Shown here in pieces: positions 53,108 through 62,917 of a stretch of 64,000 nucleotides of DNA. Every line of letters starts with the position of its first letter. Within the stretch, counting starts at the first letter, position 1. The stretch comes from Streptomyces ficellus (lineage in GTDB: Bacteria; Actinomycetota; Actinomycetes; Streptomycetales; Streptomycetaceae): the NCBI RefSeq assembly GCF_009739905.1, contig NZ_CP034279.1, positions 1,116,001-1,180,000 on the forward strand. Reading direction: 5' to 3'. A program made the position numbers and the translations under genes. Below the pieces are notes generated by a model. The model was not told the origin of the DNA. It made no database searches and saw nothing but the letters and a program-made list of their open reading frames with translations.

Positions 53108-53164
53108 GTGTCCGGAAAGTATCGGCCCCCGCCCTCCGGGCGGACGCCGATACTTTCCGGACAC
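53108..53164. terminator. Bidirectional 19-bp perfect stem terminator
   Basis: GTGTCCGGAAAGTATCGGC (53108-53126) pairs exactly with 53146-53164 across a 19-nt GC-rich loop. It lies between the convergent XRE gene and the small membrane protein gene and serves both. Its perfect length is above what is usual for terminators, so it may be a mobile or repeated element. Confidence 0.8.
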
Positions 53165-53167
53165 TCC

Positions 53168-53581
53168 CTAGCCCATGGCCCGCAGGGCGGACCACTGGAG
53201 CGCGGCGAACCCCGCCACGGTCCCGGCCTGCAGCGGGATCCACACCACCCCGGCGGCGGTGGGCGACAGCCAGACGACGAGCGCGACGACGCTGAGCACC
53301 GCCCACGCCAGGTTGGCGTCGACGATCATCTTGACGGCCGTGACGTTCGGCCGCCGCCGGGCGGCGACGAGGCCCACGCCCGCGGCGAACGCGGTGAGGA
53401 ACAGGCCCAGTCCGAGCAGGAGCGCCGGGTCGACGCCGAGGAGCCGTCCGAGCGGGCCGGACGCGAGGGCGTAGGCCAGGCCGTTGCCCCCGGTGACGAC
53501 GGCGTCCAGCGCGAGGAAGCGGCGCAGCATGGTGTGCGGCTCGGTGGTGCGGGAGATGCCGGCGAGCAGGGCCTGGGACAT
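53168..53581 (-). CDS. Small four-helix membrane protein (unrecognised family)
   Basis: A 137-aa protein with four hydrophobic helices (ALDAVVTGGNGLAYALASG, LLLGLGLFLTAFAAGVGLVAA, ANLAWAVLSVVALVVWL, AAGVVWIPLQAGTVAGFAALQW). GGAGG lies before ATG 53581. It resembles small Streptomyces integral membrane proteins of unknown function. No neighbour explains it. Confidence 0.75.
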   Translation of the reverse strand: MSQALLAGISRTTEPHTMLRRFLALDAVVTGGNGLAYALASGPLGRLLGVDPALLLGLGLFLTAFAAGVGLVAARRRPNVTAVKMIVDANLAWAVLSVVALVVWLSPTAAGVVWIPLQAGTVAGFAALQWSALRAMG

Positions 53582-53725
53582 GGCGGAGCCTCCATCGGGG
53601 TTCGTACGGCGGGTGCGGGCCCGGATCCCGGCCGGAGTGCGCCGGCCGGGTTCCGGTGACCGCAACGATGCCGCGCGGACGGGGGCGGGTCGATTACCGC
53701 ACGGGTAATGCGGGCCCGTCGGCGG

Positions 53726-54349
53726 TCAGGGGGCGACGAGGTCCCTGATCAGGCGCTCGGTCCAGTGGCCGGCCGCGCCCGGGCGGGAGGCGAGGTAGGC
53801 GACGACGGTGTCCGTGTCCCAGGCGCCGGTCGCGATCAGCCCGGCGGCGAGGTGGCGGAGGTAGCCGGCGGCGGGCGGGTTCCACTCGACGTCGTGCATC
53901 CGCCAGGGTGCGGTGAAGGTGAGCAGGGGCAGGCCGTGGAGGGTGCCCGGGCTGACGAGGGTCTCGTAGCGGCCGTCGCCGAGGACGGCCGTGCCGTCGC
54001 GGAGGACGGCCGTGAGGTCGAGGTCGGTGTCCGGGCCGGGGTCGCGGTACATCTCCTGGGCGGCGATGTCGGAGAACTGTCCGGCGGTGATGCGGTGCGC
54101 CCTCGCGAGGACGCGGCCCTCGGCGTGCGGGTCGTAGAACGCCCTGCCGCCGGTCCACACCGCCGACTCGGTGGCGAAGTACAGGGCGCCCTCCAGCTCC
54201 ACCGGGACGGACGCGGACGGCAGGCGGGGGTCGCGGCAGCCGGGGTAGGTGCGGGAGCCGTCCGGGGGCGTGCCGCCGGTGAGGTAGTGGGCCAGGCGGT
54301 CGACGTGCGTGTTGGAGCCGTAGGACGTGTACCAGACCTCCGTCGTCAT
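53726..54349 (-). CDS. Gamma-glutamylcyclotransferase-like protein
   Basis: A 207-aa protein. The N-terminal [15 protein letters not shown] carries the YGSN motif of the GGCT/AIG2 fold, and [11 protein letters not shown] follows; the C-terminal ~70 residues are unlike the core fold. Related Streptomyces proteins are sometimes mislabelled histone deacetylase, for which nothing is visible here. A cyclotransferase or related activity on a gamma-glutamyl compound is likely but unproven. Confidence 0.7.
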   Translation of the reverse strand: MTTEVWYTSYGSNTHVDRLAHYLTGGTPPDGSRTYPGCRDPRLPSASVPVELEGALYFATESAVWTGGRAFYDPHAEGRVLARAHRITAGQFSDIAAQEMYRDPGPDTDLDLTAVLRDGTAVLGDGRYETLVSPGTLHGLPLLTFTAPWRMHDVEWNPPAAGYLRHLAAGLIATGAWDTDTVVAYLASRPGAAGHWTERLIRDLVAP

Positions 54350-54487
54350 GCCTCGAACGTAACGGGCGTGGCGCGTGAAGCTCCGCTGTTGACCCGCTTA
54401 AGAAATCCTCGATGGACGCGGTGGGCGCGGGTCGGCAGATTGGTGCGGGTATCCGATCTTCCCTCACGCACGGCTGGAGCCGCACCG

Positions 54488-55516
54488 ATGAAGGCACTCG
54501 TCAAGCAGAAGGCCGAGCCGGGCCTGTGGCTCATGGACGTGCCGGAGCCCGAGACCGGGCCCGGTGACGTGCTGATCCGGGTGCTGCGCACCGGTATCTG
54601 CGGTACGGACCTGCACATCCGCTCGTGGGACGGCTGGGCGCAGCAGGCGGTGTCGACGCCGCTGGTGCTGGGTCACGAGTTCGTGGGCGAGGTGGCGCAC
54701 GTGGGCGCCGACGTCACGGACATCGCGGTCGGCGACCTGGTCAGCGGCGAGGGGCACCTGGTGTGCGGCAAGTGCCGCAACTGTCTGGCGGGCCGCCGGC
54801 ACCTGTGCCGCGCCACGGTCGGGCTGGGCGTCGGGCGGGACGGCGCGTTCGCCGAGTACGTGGCGCTGCCCGCGTCCAACGTGTGGGTGCACCGTACGAA
54901 GGTGGACCTCGACGTCGCGGCGATCTTCGACCCGTTCGGCAACGCCGTGCACACCGCGCTGTCGTTCCCGCTCGTCGGTGAGGACGTCCTGATCACGGGC
55001 GCGGGCCCGATCGGGATCATGGCGGCGGCGGTCGCGCGGCACGCCGGGGCGCGCAACGTGGTGATCACCGATGTGAGCGAGTCGCGGCTGGAGCTGGCCC
55101 GCAAGGTGGGCGCGACGCTCGCCGTGAACGTGGCGGAGCGCGGCATCGGTGACGCGCAGCGGGAGCTGGGGCTGCGGGAGGGCTTCGACATCGGCCTGGA
55201 GATGTCCGGCCGGCCCGAGGCCATGCGCGACATGGTCGCGAACATGACGCACGGCGGCCGGATCGCGATGCTGGGCCTGCCGGCCGAGGAGTTCGCGGTC
55301 GACTGGTCGAAGATCGTCACCTCGATGATCACGGTCAAGGGCATCTACGGCCGGGAGATGTTCGAGACGTGGTACGCGATGACCGTGCTGCTGGAGGGTG
55401 GTCTCGACCTCAGCCCGGTGATCACCGGCAGCTACGGCTACCAGGACTTCGACGCCGCGTTCGACGAGGCCGCCACCGCGCGCAGCGGCAAGATCATCCT
55501 TGACTGGACCGTCTGA
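54488..55516 (+). CDS. tdh: L-threonine 3-dehydrogenase
   Basis: A 342-aa medium-chain zinc dehydrogenase. Catalytic zinc ligands lie in GICGTDLHI and GHEFVGEV, structural zinc in [16 protein letters not shown], and the NAD-binding loop is [18 protein letters not shown]. Conserved TDH features such as EGHLVCGKC and [19 protein letters not shown] (within 20 residues) are present. It oxidises L-threonine to 2-amino-3-ketobutyrate. kbl follows 23 bp later. Confidence 0.93.
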   Translation: MKALVKQKAEPGLWLMDVPEPETGPGDVLIRVLRTGICGTDLHIRSWDGWAQQAVSTPLVLGHEFVGEVAHVGADVTDIAVGDLVSGEGHLVCGKCRNCLAGRRHLCRATVGLGVGRDGAFAEYVALPASNVWVHRTKVDLDVAAIFDPFGNAVHTALSFPLVGEDVLITGAGPIGIMAAAVARHAGARNVVITDVSESRLELARKVGATLAVNVAERGIGDAQRELGLREGFDIGLEMSGRPEAMRDMVANMTHGGRIAMLGLPAEEFAVDWSKIVTSMITVKGIYGREMFETWYAMTVLLEGGLDLSPVITGSYGYQDFDAAFDEAATARSGKIILDWTV

Positions 55517-55539
55517 CCCACCCCTCTAGGAGCCTTCTG

Positions 55540-56721
55540 ATGTACGCGTCCGTCCGTGACGAGCTGCGCGCCACCCTCGACGAGATCCGCGAGGCCGGTC
55601 TCTACAAGCCGGAGCGGGTCATCGGCACCCCGCAGAGCGCGACGGTGTCCGTCCCCTCCGGTGACGTGCTGAACTTCTGCGCCAACAACTACCTGGGGCT
55701 CGCCGACCACCCGGAGGTCGCCGCCGCCGCCAAGGACGCCCTCGACCGCTGGGGCTACGGCATGGCGTCCGTGCGCTTCATCTGCGGTACGCAGGACGTC
55801 CACAAGGAACTGGAGCAGCGGCTGTCGGCGTTCCTGGGGCAGGAGGACACGATCCTCTACTCGTCCTGCTTCGACGCCAACGGCGGTGTCTTCGAGACGC
55901 TGCTCGGCCCGGAGGACGCGGTGATCTCCGACGCCCTCAACCACGCGTCGATCATCGACGGCATCCGGCTGTCCAAGGCGCGCCGCCACCGGTACGCCAA
56001 CCGGGACATGGCCGACCTGGAGAAGCAGCTCAAGGAGTCGCAGGACGCCCGCCGGCGCCTGATCGTCACCGACGGCGTGTTCTCGATGGACGGGTACGTG
56101 GCCCCCCTGCCGGAGATCTGCGACCTCGCCGACCGGTACGACGCGATGGTCATGGTCGACGATTCGCACGCGGTCGGGTTCGTGGGCCCCGGCGGTCGCG
56201 GCACGCCCGAGCTGCACGGTGTGATGGACCGCGTCGACATCATCACGGGCACGCTCGGCAAGGCGCTGGGCGGTGCGTCCGGCGGGTACGTGGCGGCGCG
56301 CGCCGAGATCGTCGAGCTGCTGCGCCAGCGGTCGCGCCCGTACCTCTTCTCGAACTCCCTCGCGCCGGTGATCGCCGCCGCGTCGCTGAAGGTGCTGGAC
56401 CTGCTGGAGTCGGCGGGCGACCTGCGGGAGAAGCTGGCGGCGAACACCAAGCTGTTCCGCACCCGGATGACGGAGGCGGGCTTCGAGATCCTGCCCGGCG
56501 ACCACGCGATCGCCCCGGTGATGATCGGGGACGCGGCGGAGGCCGGCCGGATGGCGGAGCTGCTGCTGGAGCGCGGGGTGTACGTGATCGGCTTCTCGTA
56601 CCCGGTGGTGCCGATGGGGCAGGCCCGCATCCGGGTGCAGCTGTCGGCGGCGCACTCGACGAAGGACGTGGAGCGGGCGGTGCAGGCGTTCACCGACGCG
56701 CGGGCGGCGATGGCCGGCTGA
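55540..56721 (+). CDS. kbl: Glycine C-acetyltransferase (2-amino-3-ketobutyrate CoA ligase)
   Basis: A 393-aa PLP enzyme of the alpha-oxoamine synthase family. The PLP lysine is in [15 protein letters not shown], with [12 protein letters not shown] and [13 protein letters not shown]. It splits 2-amino-3-ketobutyrate with CoA into glycine and acetyl-CoA. With tdh it makes the two-step threonine-to-glycine pathway; both genes form one operon. Confidence 0.94.
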   Translation: MYASVRDELRATLDEIREAGLYKPERVIGTPQSATVSVPSGDVLNFCANNYLGLADHPEVAAAAKDALDRWGYGMASVRFICGTQDVHKELEQRLSAFLGQEDTILYSSCFDANGGVFETLLGPEDAVISDALNHASIIDGIRLSKARRHRYANRDMADLEKQLKESQDARRRLIVTDGVFSMDGYVAPLPEICDLADRYDAMVMVDDSHAVGFVGPGGRGTPELHGVMDRVDIITGTLGKALGGASGGYVAARAEIVELLRQRSRPYLFSNSLAPVIAAASLKVLDLLESAGDLREKLAANTKLFRTRMTEAGFEILPGDHAIAPVMIGDAAEAGRMAELLLERGVYVIGFSYPVVPMGQARIRVQLSAAHSTKDVERAVQAFTDARAAMAG

Positions 56722-56765
56722 CGGCCCCGCGAGGGGCCGGGCGGCGGCTGGGGGACAATGGCAGG

Positions 56766-57686
56766 GTGATCGACCCCCGGCGGCTGCGTGTCCTGCGGGC
56801 CGCGGCGGACCACCGTACGGTGACCGCCGCGGCCGCGGCGCTGTACCTGACCCCGTCCGCCGTCTCGCAGCAGCTCGCCGCGCTGGAGCAGGAGACCGGG
56901 CACGTCCTGCTGACCCGCAGCGGCAAGGGCGTCCGGCTCACGGCGGCGGGCGAGATCCTGCTGGAGCACGCCAACGAGGTGCTGGCGCAGCTGGAGCGGG
57001 CCGAGGCGGAGCTGGCGGCGTACGCGGGCGGGGCGGCCGGCGAGGTGACGGTCGCGGCGTTCGCGACCGGGATCGCCGAGGTCCTGGCGCCCGCGATCGG
57101 ACGGCTCGCGGAGTCCCACCCCGGTATCCGGGTGCGGGTGCGGGACGCGGAGGGCGACGAGTCGCTGCCGCTGGTCCTGGACGGCGAGGCGGACGTGGCG
57201 CTGGCGGTGGAGTACCGGGGCGCCCCCCGCGAGGGCGACCGGCGGCTGGCCCGGGTGCCGCTGTACGCGGAGCCGTTCGACGCGGTGCTGCACGCGGGGC
57301 ATCCGCTGGGGCAGGAGCCGGAGGTGGCGCTGGCGTCGCTCGCCGGCGCCGACTGGATCGCCCCGTACCCGGGCAACCCCTGCCACGACATGGTGCTCCT
57401 GGCCTGCGAGCTGGCCGGCTTCGAACCGCGGCTGGTGCACTCCTCCGACGACTTCCGCGCCGCGGTCGCCCTGGCGGGTGCGGGCGCCGGCGTGGCCCTG
57501 GTGCCGCGTTCCGCCCTGCGGGGCATCGAGCTGAAGGACGTCGTGGTCCGCCCGGTGGCCGGGCCGGCGGCGTTCCGCCGGGTGTTCGCGGCGGTCCGGC
57601 GCGGCGCCGAGGCGCATCCGCTGATCCGCCCGGTCCTGGAAGCGCTGGCGGGCTCGGCGCGGGGACTGTCGGCGCCCGAGGGCTGA
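56766..57686 (+). CDS. LysR-family transcriptional regulator
   Basis: A 306-aa LTTR with HTH RLRVLRAAADHRTVTAAAAA then LTPSAVSQQLAALEQET and a C-terminal effector domain. The GTG at 56766 is 44 bp after kbl. It may control threonine catabolism; no dyad was recognised in the short gap. It is followed by a bidirectional terminator. Confidence 0.88.
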   Translation: MIDPRRLRVLRAAADHRTVTAAAAALYLTPSAVSQQLAALEQETGHVLLTRSGKGVRLTAAGEILLEHANEVLAQLERAEAELAAYAGGAAGEVTVAAFATGIAEVLAPAIGRLAESHPGIRVRVRDAEGDESLPLVLDGEADVALAVEYRGAPREGDRRLARVPLYAEPFDAVLHAGHPLGQEPEVALASLAGADWIAPYPGNPCHDMVLLACELAGFEPRLVHSSDDFRAAVALAGAGAGVALVPRSALRGIELKDVVVRPVAGPAAFRRVFAAVRRGAEAHPLIRPVLEALAGSARGLSAPEG

Positions 57687-57693
57687 AGCGGGC

Positions 57694-57752
57694 CCCGGGG
57701 AGCGGACGCGGGCGCCGCTGACCGGCGCGTGCCGTCGCCGCCGCTCCCCGGG
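57694..57752. terminator. Bidirectional 12-bp stem terminator
   Basis: CCCGGGGAGCGG (57694-57705) pairs perfectly with CCGCTCCCCGGG (57741-57752). It lies between the LysR gene (plus) and the 45-aa ORF (minus). Confidence 0.75.
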
Positions 57753-57762
57753 ATCGTGCCGG

Positions 57763-57900
57763 CTACTTCTCGTCGTCCTCCGGCGGCCGGGCGGCGGGCT
57801 CCTGGTCGGTGCCGGACGCGGGGGCCCGGTCCGGTTCCGGGGACCGGGTGGCTTCGGCGCGGATCAGGGCGTTGAGCGCGGAGAAGGGGTCGATGGGCAT
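57763..57900 (-). CDS. 45-aa conserved-looking small protein
   Basis: A 45-residue ORF below the usual size cut-off. AGGAGG sits 8 nt before ATG. The N-terminus MPIDPFSALNALIRAEATR is amphipathic, and the rest is Pro/Glu/Asp-rich (EPAARPPEDDEK at the end). It is 55 bp downstream of the next small gene (same strand), so the two could be one transcript. No family recognised. Confidence 0.6.
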   Translation of the reverse strand: MPIDPFSALNALIRAEATRSPEPDRAPASGTDQEPAARPPEDDEK

Positions 57901-57955
57901 GGCGGAACCTCCTGGTCGGTGACGTGGTGGGTGCGCGGGGGTGCGGCGGGGCCGC

Positions 57956-58294
57956 TCAGCAGCGCAGGACCACGCACCGCACGGTGCGTACCGACGGGTG
58001 GCCGGCCGCCGGGCCGGCGGTCCGGGGCGGGGGCGCCGTCCGGGTGCGGTACGGGCGCGGCGACCCGGGGCGGACGGCCCGCCGGTGACGGCGCCCGGCG
58101 CGGTGCGGGGCGGCGGCCTCGGCCTCGGTGAGGTCCGGGTCGGGGGCGGCCGGGGCGGCGGGGGCGGCCGGGCGGGGTTCGGCGCCGCAGGCGGGCCCGG
58201 CCGCGGCCGTGACCCCGAGGAGGGCCGCCAGCACCAGGAGGGTGACCGGCACGGCCCGGCGCGCGGCGAGGGCGAGCGCGGCGATGCTGGTCAT
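57956..58294 (-). CDS. Small secreted Arg/Pro-rich protein with C-terminal RCVVLRC
   Basis: A 112-aa protein. Residues 1-~38 are a hydrophobic signal peptide (AVPVTLLVLAALLGVTAAA). The rest is Ala/Pro-rich then Arg-rich and ends in HPSVRTVRCVVLRC, with the only mature Cys pair at the terminus apart from one near the cleavage site. AAGGGAA precedes ATG 58294. It is probably exported. Function unknown. Confidence 0.65.
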   Translation of the reverse strand: MTSIAALALAARRAVPVTLLVLAALLGVTAAAGPACGAEPRPAAPAAPAAPDPDLTEAEAAAPHRAGRRHRRAVRPGSPRPYRTRTAPPPRTAGPAAGHPSVRTVRCVVLRC

Positions 58295-58353
58295 GGGCGT
58301 TCCCTTGCCCGTGACCGGGCGCGGTGTGCCCGTTCGTGCCCAGAACCGCCCGT

Positions 58354-60183
58354 TCAGCGGAGGCGGAAGACCGGCCCCCTGGGCGTGAACGGCAGCGACG
58401 CGCCGTCCGGGATCAGGTAGGCGTGCTCCCTGCGGAGGCGCAGCGCGTCGCAGTAGCCGTCGGTGATGACCAGCACGGGCGCCGTCGGCGGGAAGTCCGC
58501 GGCGCGCTGGAGGAGGTCGACGCCCGGCTGGAGGACGGTGCCGCCGCGGCCCCGGACCCGTACCCGGCCGGCGATCTCGGTGGGCGGCAGGTACCCGGCG
58601 TCATGGGCGGCGGCGTCGCAGAACACCACGCGGGCGGCCGGTACGTCACGCGCCTGCGCGTACGAGGCGATGGCGCCGAGCGCCTTGCCGAGGAGCCGCG
58701 CGCTCATGGAACCGGACGTGTCCAGCACGACGCCGAAGGTGCACCGGGCGGTCTCCTCGGGCGGGAAGTACCGGCCGGCGCGCGGGATGTCCGGCGTCGA
58801 CGCCTGGCGGCGGGCCGGCCGGGCGAAACTGCGCACCGCCTCGGGGCGCGGGACGTACTCGTCGAACCAGCGGGCCAGGCGGGCGTCCCACGGTACGGGC
58901 GGGTGGCTCAGCGCCCGGATCGCCTGGACGAGCCCGGCGGGCAGCAGCCCCCGCTCCCCGCTCACGTGCAGGTCGAATCCCTGGACGAGGCCGCGCCGGT
59001 AGAACTCGTCGAGGTCGACGTGGTCGGTGGGCCGCCCGCCGAGCGGTTCGCCGAGGATGTCGCCGGTCCCCTTGCCGCGCAGGGTCGCCATGCGGCGCAT
59101 CCGGCGGGCGTCGGTGACGATCCGGTCGTACACCTCCTCGGCGGACAGGTCCTTGAGCTCCGGGTCGTACAGCAGCCCCTCCGGCATCGTGCCGACGCCC
59201 ATCTCGACGAGCCAGCCGTTGACGACGTAGTCGGCGGCGACGTTGAAGAGGTACGGGTCGCGGGCGCCGCGCCGGTCGCCGTGGCGGAGCGCGGCGTGGA
59301 GCATCTCGTGGGCGAGGACGAACCGCCACTCGTCGTCCTCGAGCCGGCGCAGCGGGTTGACGTAGATCTCGCCGAGCGTGGCGTCGACGGCGGCGATCGC
59401 GATGCCGTTCGCGCGGGTGAGTTCCGCGTCGGCGACCAGCTTGATGCCGGACGCGATGCCGCCGAGCAGCGGATAGGAGGAGATGAACCAGCTCAGGGCC
59501 CGTTCCCAGGGCTGCCTGCCGTGGAGCTCGCCGGTGAGGGTGTCGCGCCGGCCGCCGGCGACGTCCATGGCGGCGGACATGGCACGGGTCAGCGCGTGGG
59601 CGAACGCGAGCTGCCAGTCGGGCGGGGTCGACCAGTGCGGCCAGGGGACGAGGACCTGGTCGGCCGCGTCGCCCGCCGTACCGCGGTGCTCGTGCGCGGC
59701 GGGGACTCCGGTGGTGCGCCAGCGGGCGGTGAGCTGCTCCTCGTCGCCGTCCGGGAACGTCACCGGGTGGTCCTCGGGCGCCCGGCCGATGTGCAGGGTG
59801 AGCATGAAGCGGTTGACGACCGCGCAGCGGGCGGCCCGTTCCACCCGGTCGGGCTGGTGCCGCCGTTCCTGGCCGGCCGGGACGTGACCGAAGCCGAGGT
59901 GGATCAGGCAGTGGGCGAGGGCCCACGCCCAGTCGGCGGGTTCGGCGCGGCGGTCGGGGTGGACGTGGATGCGGCCGTTGGAGTCGACGGCCGCCAGCCC
60001 GTGACGGGGGCTCAGCGCGCAGTCCCGGGTGCGGCAGACCTCGGCGTCCAGCGCCGCGAGCGCCGGGTTGCGCTTGACGAGGGCGAGCCCGGCGAGGAAC
60101 GCCTCGGCCGCCGGATCGTCACGCTTGGACGTGGCGCGCGCCCGTCCCCGTGTCCCCTTCGCGCCGGAACCGGCCGCGCTCAC
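58354..60183 (-). CDS. VWA-like/putative metallopeptidase protein (DUF2201 type)
   Basis: A 609-aa protein. The N-terminal half is a zinc-metallopeptidase-like domain with HEMLHAALRHGDRRG (HExxH). The C-terminal ~150 residues form a VWA-like fold with the MIDAS-type DTSGSMS and LVITDGYCD. Such proteins work with MoxR AAA+ ATPases as metal-dependent chaperones or maturation factors. GTG 60183 overlaps the MoxR stop (GTGA). Confidence 0.85.
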   Translation of the reverse strand: MSAAGSGAKGTRGRARATSKRDDPAAEAFLAGLALVKRNPALAALDAEVCRTRDCALSPRHGLAAVDSNGRIHVHPDRRAEPADWAWALAHCLIHLGFGHVPAGQERRHQPDRVERAARCAVVNRFMLTLHIGRAPEDHPVTFPDGDEEQLTARWRTTGVPAAHEHRGTAGDAADQVLVPWPHWSTPPDWQLAFAHALTRAMSAAMDVAGGRRDTLTGELHGRQPWERALSWFISSYPLLGGIASGIKLVADAELTRANGIAIAAVDATLGEIYVNPLRRLEDDEWRFVLAHEMLHAALRHGDRRGARDPYLFNVAADYVVNGWLVEMGVGTMPEGLLYDPELKDLSAEEVYDRIVTDARRMRRMATLRGKGTGDILGEPLGGRPTDHVDLDEFYRRGLVQGFDLHVSGERGLLPAGLVQAIRALSHPPVPWDARLARWFDEYVPRPEAVRSFARPARRQASTPDIPRAGRYFPPEETARCTFGVVLDTSGSMSARLLGKALGAIASYAQARDVPAARVVFCDAAAHDAGYLPPTEIAGRVRVRGRGGTVLQPGVDLLQRAADFPPTAPVLVITDGYCDALRLRREHAYLIPDGASLPFTPRGPVFRLR

Positions 60184-61241
60184 CGGCGGGCCTCGACCAG
60201 CCGGGGCATGTCGCGGGCGGCCTCGACGAGGAACCACGCGGGCAGCACCGGCCGGCCGTCCTCGTCGTCGCGGATGACGGTCTGGGCGACCTCGACGGAG
60301 ATCTCCGCCAGCTGGACCAGCAGCGACTTGGCGCGGTAGGCGGTCTCCCGGAGCGCGGGCGGGATCCGGTCCTTGGTCGCCGGGAGTTCCTTGACGAGGC
60401 GTCCGCGGAAGGCCTCGGCGAGGTAGTAGAGCAGGTCGCGGTCCTCGATGCGGCGGGGCCAGTGGGCGTCGCCCTTGATGATGGCCTCGATGCCGTGGGC
60501 GTGCCGCACGATCTTGGCGTAGCCGCAGAAGGAGACGGCGTGCGCGGGCGTGAGCGTGCCGTGGGCCACGATCTTGAGGGTGTCCTCGTCGAGCGTGGGC
60601 CCGAAGGAGTGCAGCGCGTCGGACAGCATGTGCCAGGAGCGGGGCGTGGAGAACGGCTCCTCGGTCTTCGGCGGCTGCGACCAGAGGTGGTCGGGCCGGT
60701 CGGTGAGGTAGTCGGTGACCCACGGGTGGATGCCGTGCTCGCCCGCCCACACCAGCCAGTCGGTGGCCGACGCGCGCAGGTGGACGTGGGTCAGGCGGTT
60801 GACCAGGGCCGAGGCGACGGGGCGGGCGAGGGCGTTGTCGGTGGCCCGGTTGCCGGCGCCGATGACGATCGACCCCGCGGGGAGTTCGTAGCTGCCGATG
60901 CGGCGGTCCAGGATGAGCGAGTAGAACGCCTTCTGCACGTCGGGGGTGGCCGCGTTCAGTTCGTCGAGGAACAGGCAGTACGGCTCGTCGCGGGCGATGG
61001 CCTCGGGCGGGCAGAAGACGGACTTGCCGTCCCGGATCTGCGGGACGCCGATGAGGTCCTCGGGCGCGAGCTGGGTGCCGAGCAGGCTGACGCACTCCAG
61101 GCCGAGGGACTCGGCGAAGGCGCGCACGAGGGACGACTTGCCGATGCCGGGCGCGCCCCAGAGGAAGACGGGGCGCACGGTCGCGAGGCCGAGCAGCAGC
61201 TCGGGGATCCGGGCGGGCGTGACGGTGACGGCTGCCTGCAA
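60180..61241 (-). CDS. MoxR-family AAA+ ATPase
   Basis: A 353-aa ATPase. Walker A is LWGAPGIGKSSLVRAF, Walker B CLFLDELNAATPDVQ, and sensor-1 IVIGAGNRATDNALA is followed by an Arg-finger region. It probably uses ATP to remodel a client together with the VWA protein encoded next. TTG 61241 has AGGAG 7 nt upstream; other starts in the frame lack such a site. The two genes form an operon. Confidence 0.88.
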   Translation of the reverse strand: MQAAVTVTPARIPELLLGLATVRPVFLWGAPGIGKSSLVRAFAESLGLECVSLLGTQLAPEDLIGVPQIRDGKSVFCPPEAIARDEPYCLFLDELNAATPDVQKAFYSLILDRRIGSYELPAGSIVIGAGNRATDNALARPVASALVNRLTHVHLRASATDWLVWAGEHGIHPWVTDYLTDRPDHLWSQPPKTEEPFSTPRSWHMLSDALHSFGPTLDEDTLKIVAHGTLTPAHAVSFCGYAKIVRHAHGIEAIIKGDAHWPRRIEDRDLLYYLAEAFRGRLVKELPATKDRIPPALRETAYRAKSLLVQLAEISVEVAQTVIRDDEDGRPVLPAWFLVEAARDMPRLVEARR

Positions 61242-61467
61242 GCGGGGGCTCCTGTGCCTTGCCGGTCGACACCCGCACAGGCGTGCGGGCCCGCCCAGTC
61301 TGGGCGTTCGGGCGGGTGCGGCGCAGCCCAATTTCCGCCGCGCGAGCAGCTGAGGCGCGCCGCCGCGTCGTGGGCCGTCGCCCTCACGTCCGGGGCCGGC
61401 GGCCTTGGGTTACGAGTGTGGGAGCCGCACCTGCGCCGCCAGCCCCTGCGGGGGCGACCCCGCACGG

Positions 61468-61498
61468 CCCCGCCCCGGGCCGGATGCCGGGGGCGGGG
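61468..61498 (-). terminator. 9-bp stem terminator of the APC permease gene
   Basis: CCCCGCCCC (61468-61476) pairs with GGGGCGGGG (61490-61498), directly beyond the permease stop. Confidence 0.6.
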
Positions 61499-62851
61499 TC
61501 AGGCGCGGTTCTTGCGGGCGGACATCCAGGCGTAGACCAGGACGCCGGCGAAGAGGAACAGCACGCCCTGGTAGACGGCGGCGTAGCCGGAGCCGGCGAC
61601 GAGCCACAGGGAGAAGGCGGCGGCGACGACCGCGAGGATCGCGTCGCGGACGAGGCGCGGGCGGTCGACCCGGTCGTGGCGGCCGGAGGCGAGGAAGTAG
61701 ATCTGCGCGGCCGTCGAGAGCAGGTAGGGCACCGTGGCGGTGAAGGTGGTGACCAGGACGAGGACCTCGAAGACGCCCTCGGGGCCCGCGGTGTAGTTGT
61801 AGACGGTCAGCAGGGAGGCGAGGACGACGGTGACGAGGACGCCGTAGGTGGGGACGCCGCGCCGCTTGTGGGTGAACACCTGGGGGAAGAGGCCGTCCTT
61901 GGCCGCCGCGTACGGGGTCTGGGCGCTGAGGAGGGTCCAGCCGTTGAGCGCGCCGACCATGGAGACCAGGGCCATGCAGGCGACGGCGGTGCCGCCCCAG
62001 GAGCCGCCGAACATGGTGTTGACGGCGGCGGAGAACGGCGCGCTGGACTCGACGAGCCGGTCGTGGGCGACGAGCCCGAAGACGGACAGGGTGCCCAGCA
62101 GGTAGATGACGGCGGCGCCGAGCGTGCCGAGGATCGTGGCGCGGCCGACGTTGCGCTGCGGGTCGCGGACCTCGCCGGCGCTGACGGCCGCGGACTCCAC
62201 GCCCAGGTAGCTGAAGAGGAGGATGGCGGCGGACGCGGAGACGGCGCCGACCGCGCTGGTGTCACCGGCCTGGAAGGGGCCGAGGTTGGCGGAGTCGAAG
62301 AAGAACAGTCCGCCGACGGCGACCAGGAGGAGCGGGACGAACTTGAGGACGGTGGCGGTCAGCTGGACCGCTCCGACGTACCGGGTGCCGGCGAGGTTGG
62401 CGAGGGCGGGCAGCCACTGGAGGGCGAGGGCCGCCGCGATGGTCGTGGCCTTGTTGTCCTGGACGGGGACGAGGACGTCGAGGTAGCCGACGGCGGCGAC
62501 GGCGAGGGCAGCGTTGGAGACCCAGGTGGTGATCCAGTACGACCAGGCGGCGAGGAAGCCGGCGAAGTCGCCGAAGGCCTCGCGGGCGTACACGTACGGG
62601 CCGCCGGTGAGGGGGTGGCGCCGGGCGAGGCGGCCGAAGACCAGCGCGAGGGCGATGGCGCCGGCGGTGAGGACGCCGAAGGCGACGAGGCTGATGGTGC
62701 CGTAGGGGGCGACGGAGGCGGGGAGGAGGAAGATCCCGCCGCCGATGATGTTGCCCATGACCAGGGCGGTCGCGATGGGCAGTCCGAAGCTGCGGGCGTG
62801 CTTGGACCGCTCGTCGGGGGTGGGGTCGGTGATGAGGGGGGTGCTGGTCAT
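61499..62851 (-). CDS. APC-family amino acid/polyamine permease
   Basis: A 450-aa APC transporter with 12 hydrophobic helices. The unwound helix motif GNIIGGGIFLLP is at ~33-44, with the conserved SYLGVESAAVSAGEV and GRLARRHPLTGGPYVYA. It is closest in look to basic amino acid or arginine/agmatine antiporters. ATG 62851 is at the expected N-terminus. Confidence 0.9.
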   Translation of the reverse strand: MTSTPLITDPTPDERSKHARSFGLPIATALVMGNIIGGGIFLLPASVAPYGTISLVAFGVLTAGAIALALVFGRLARRHPLTGGPYVYAREAFGDFAGFLAAWSYWITTWVSNAALAVAAVGYLDVLVPVQDNKATTIAAALALQWLPALANLAGTRYVGAVQLTATVLKFVPLLLVAVGGLFFFDSANLGPFQAGDTSAVGAVSASAAILLFSYLGVESAAVSAGEVRDPQRNVGRATILGTLGAAVIYLLGTLSVFGLVAHDRLVESSAPFSAAVNTMFGGSWGGTAVACMALVSMVGALNGWTLLSAQTPYAAAKDGLFPQVFTHKRRGVPTYGVLVTVVLASLLTVYNYTAGPEGVFEVLVLVTTFTATVPYLLSTAAQIYFLASGRHDRVDRPRLVRDAILAVVAAAFSLWLVAGSGYAAVYQGVLFLFAGVLVYAWMSARKNRA

Positions 62852-62879
62852 GAGGGGTGGAGCGCCTTTCGCCGTACAA

Positions 62880-62897
62880 ACCTGAACATGGTCAGGT
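62880..62897. promoter_or_regulatory. Dyad in the APC permease promoter region
   Basis: ACCTGA (62880-62885), 6 bp, TCAGGT (62892-62897) is a perfect inverted repeat 29 bp upstream of the permease start. It may be a repressor site. Confidence 0.4.
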
Positions 62898-62917
62898 ACG
62901 GCGAACGCTGCACCAAA

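Noticed and set aside
53726-54349. Histone deacetylase label for this family
   Set aside because: No deacetylase zinc site; the YGSN motif indicates a gamma-glutamylcyclotransferase-like fold.
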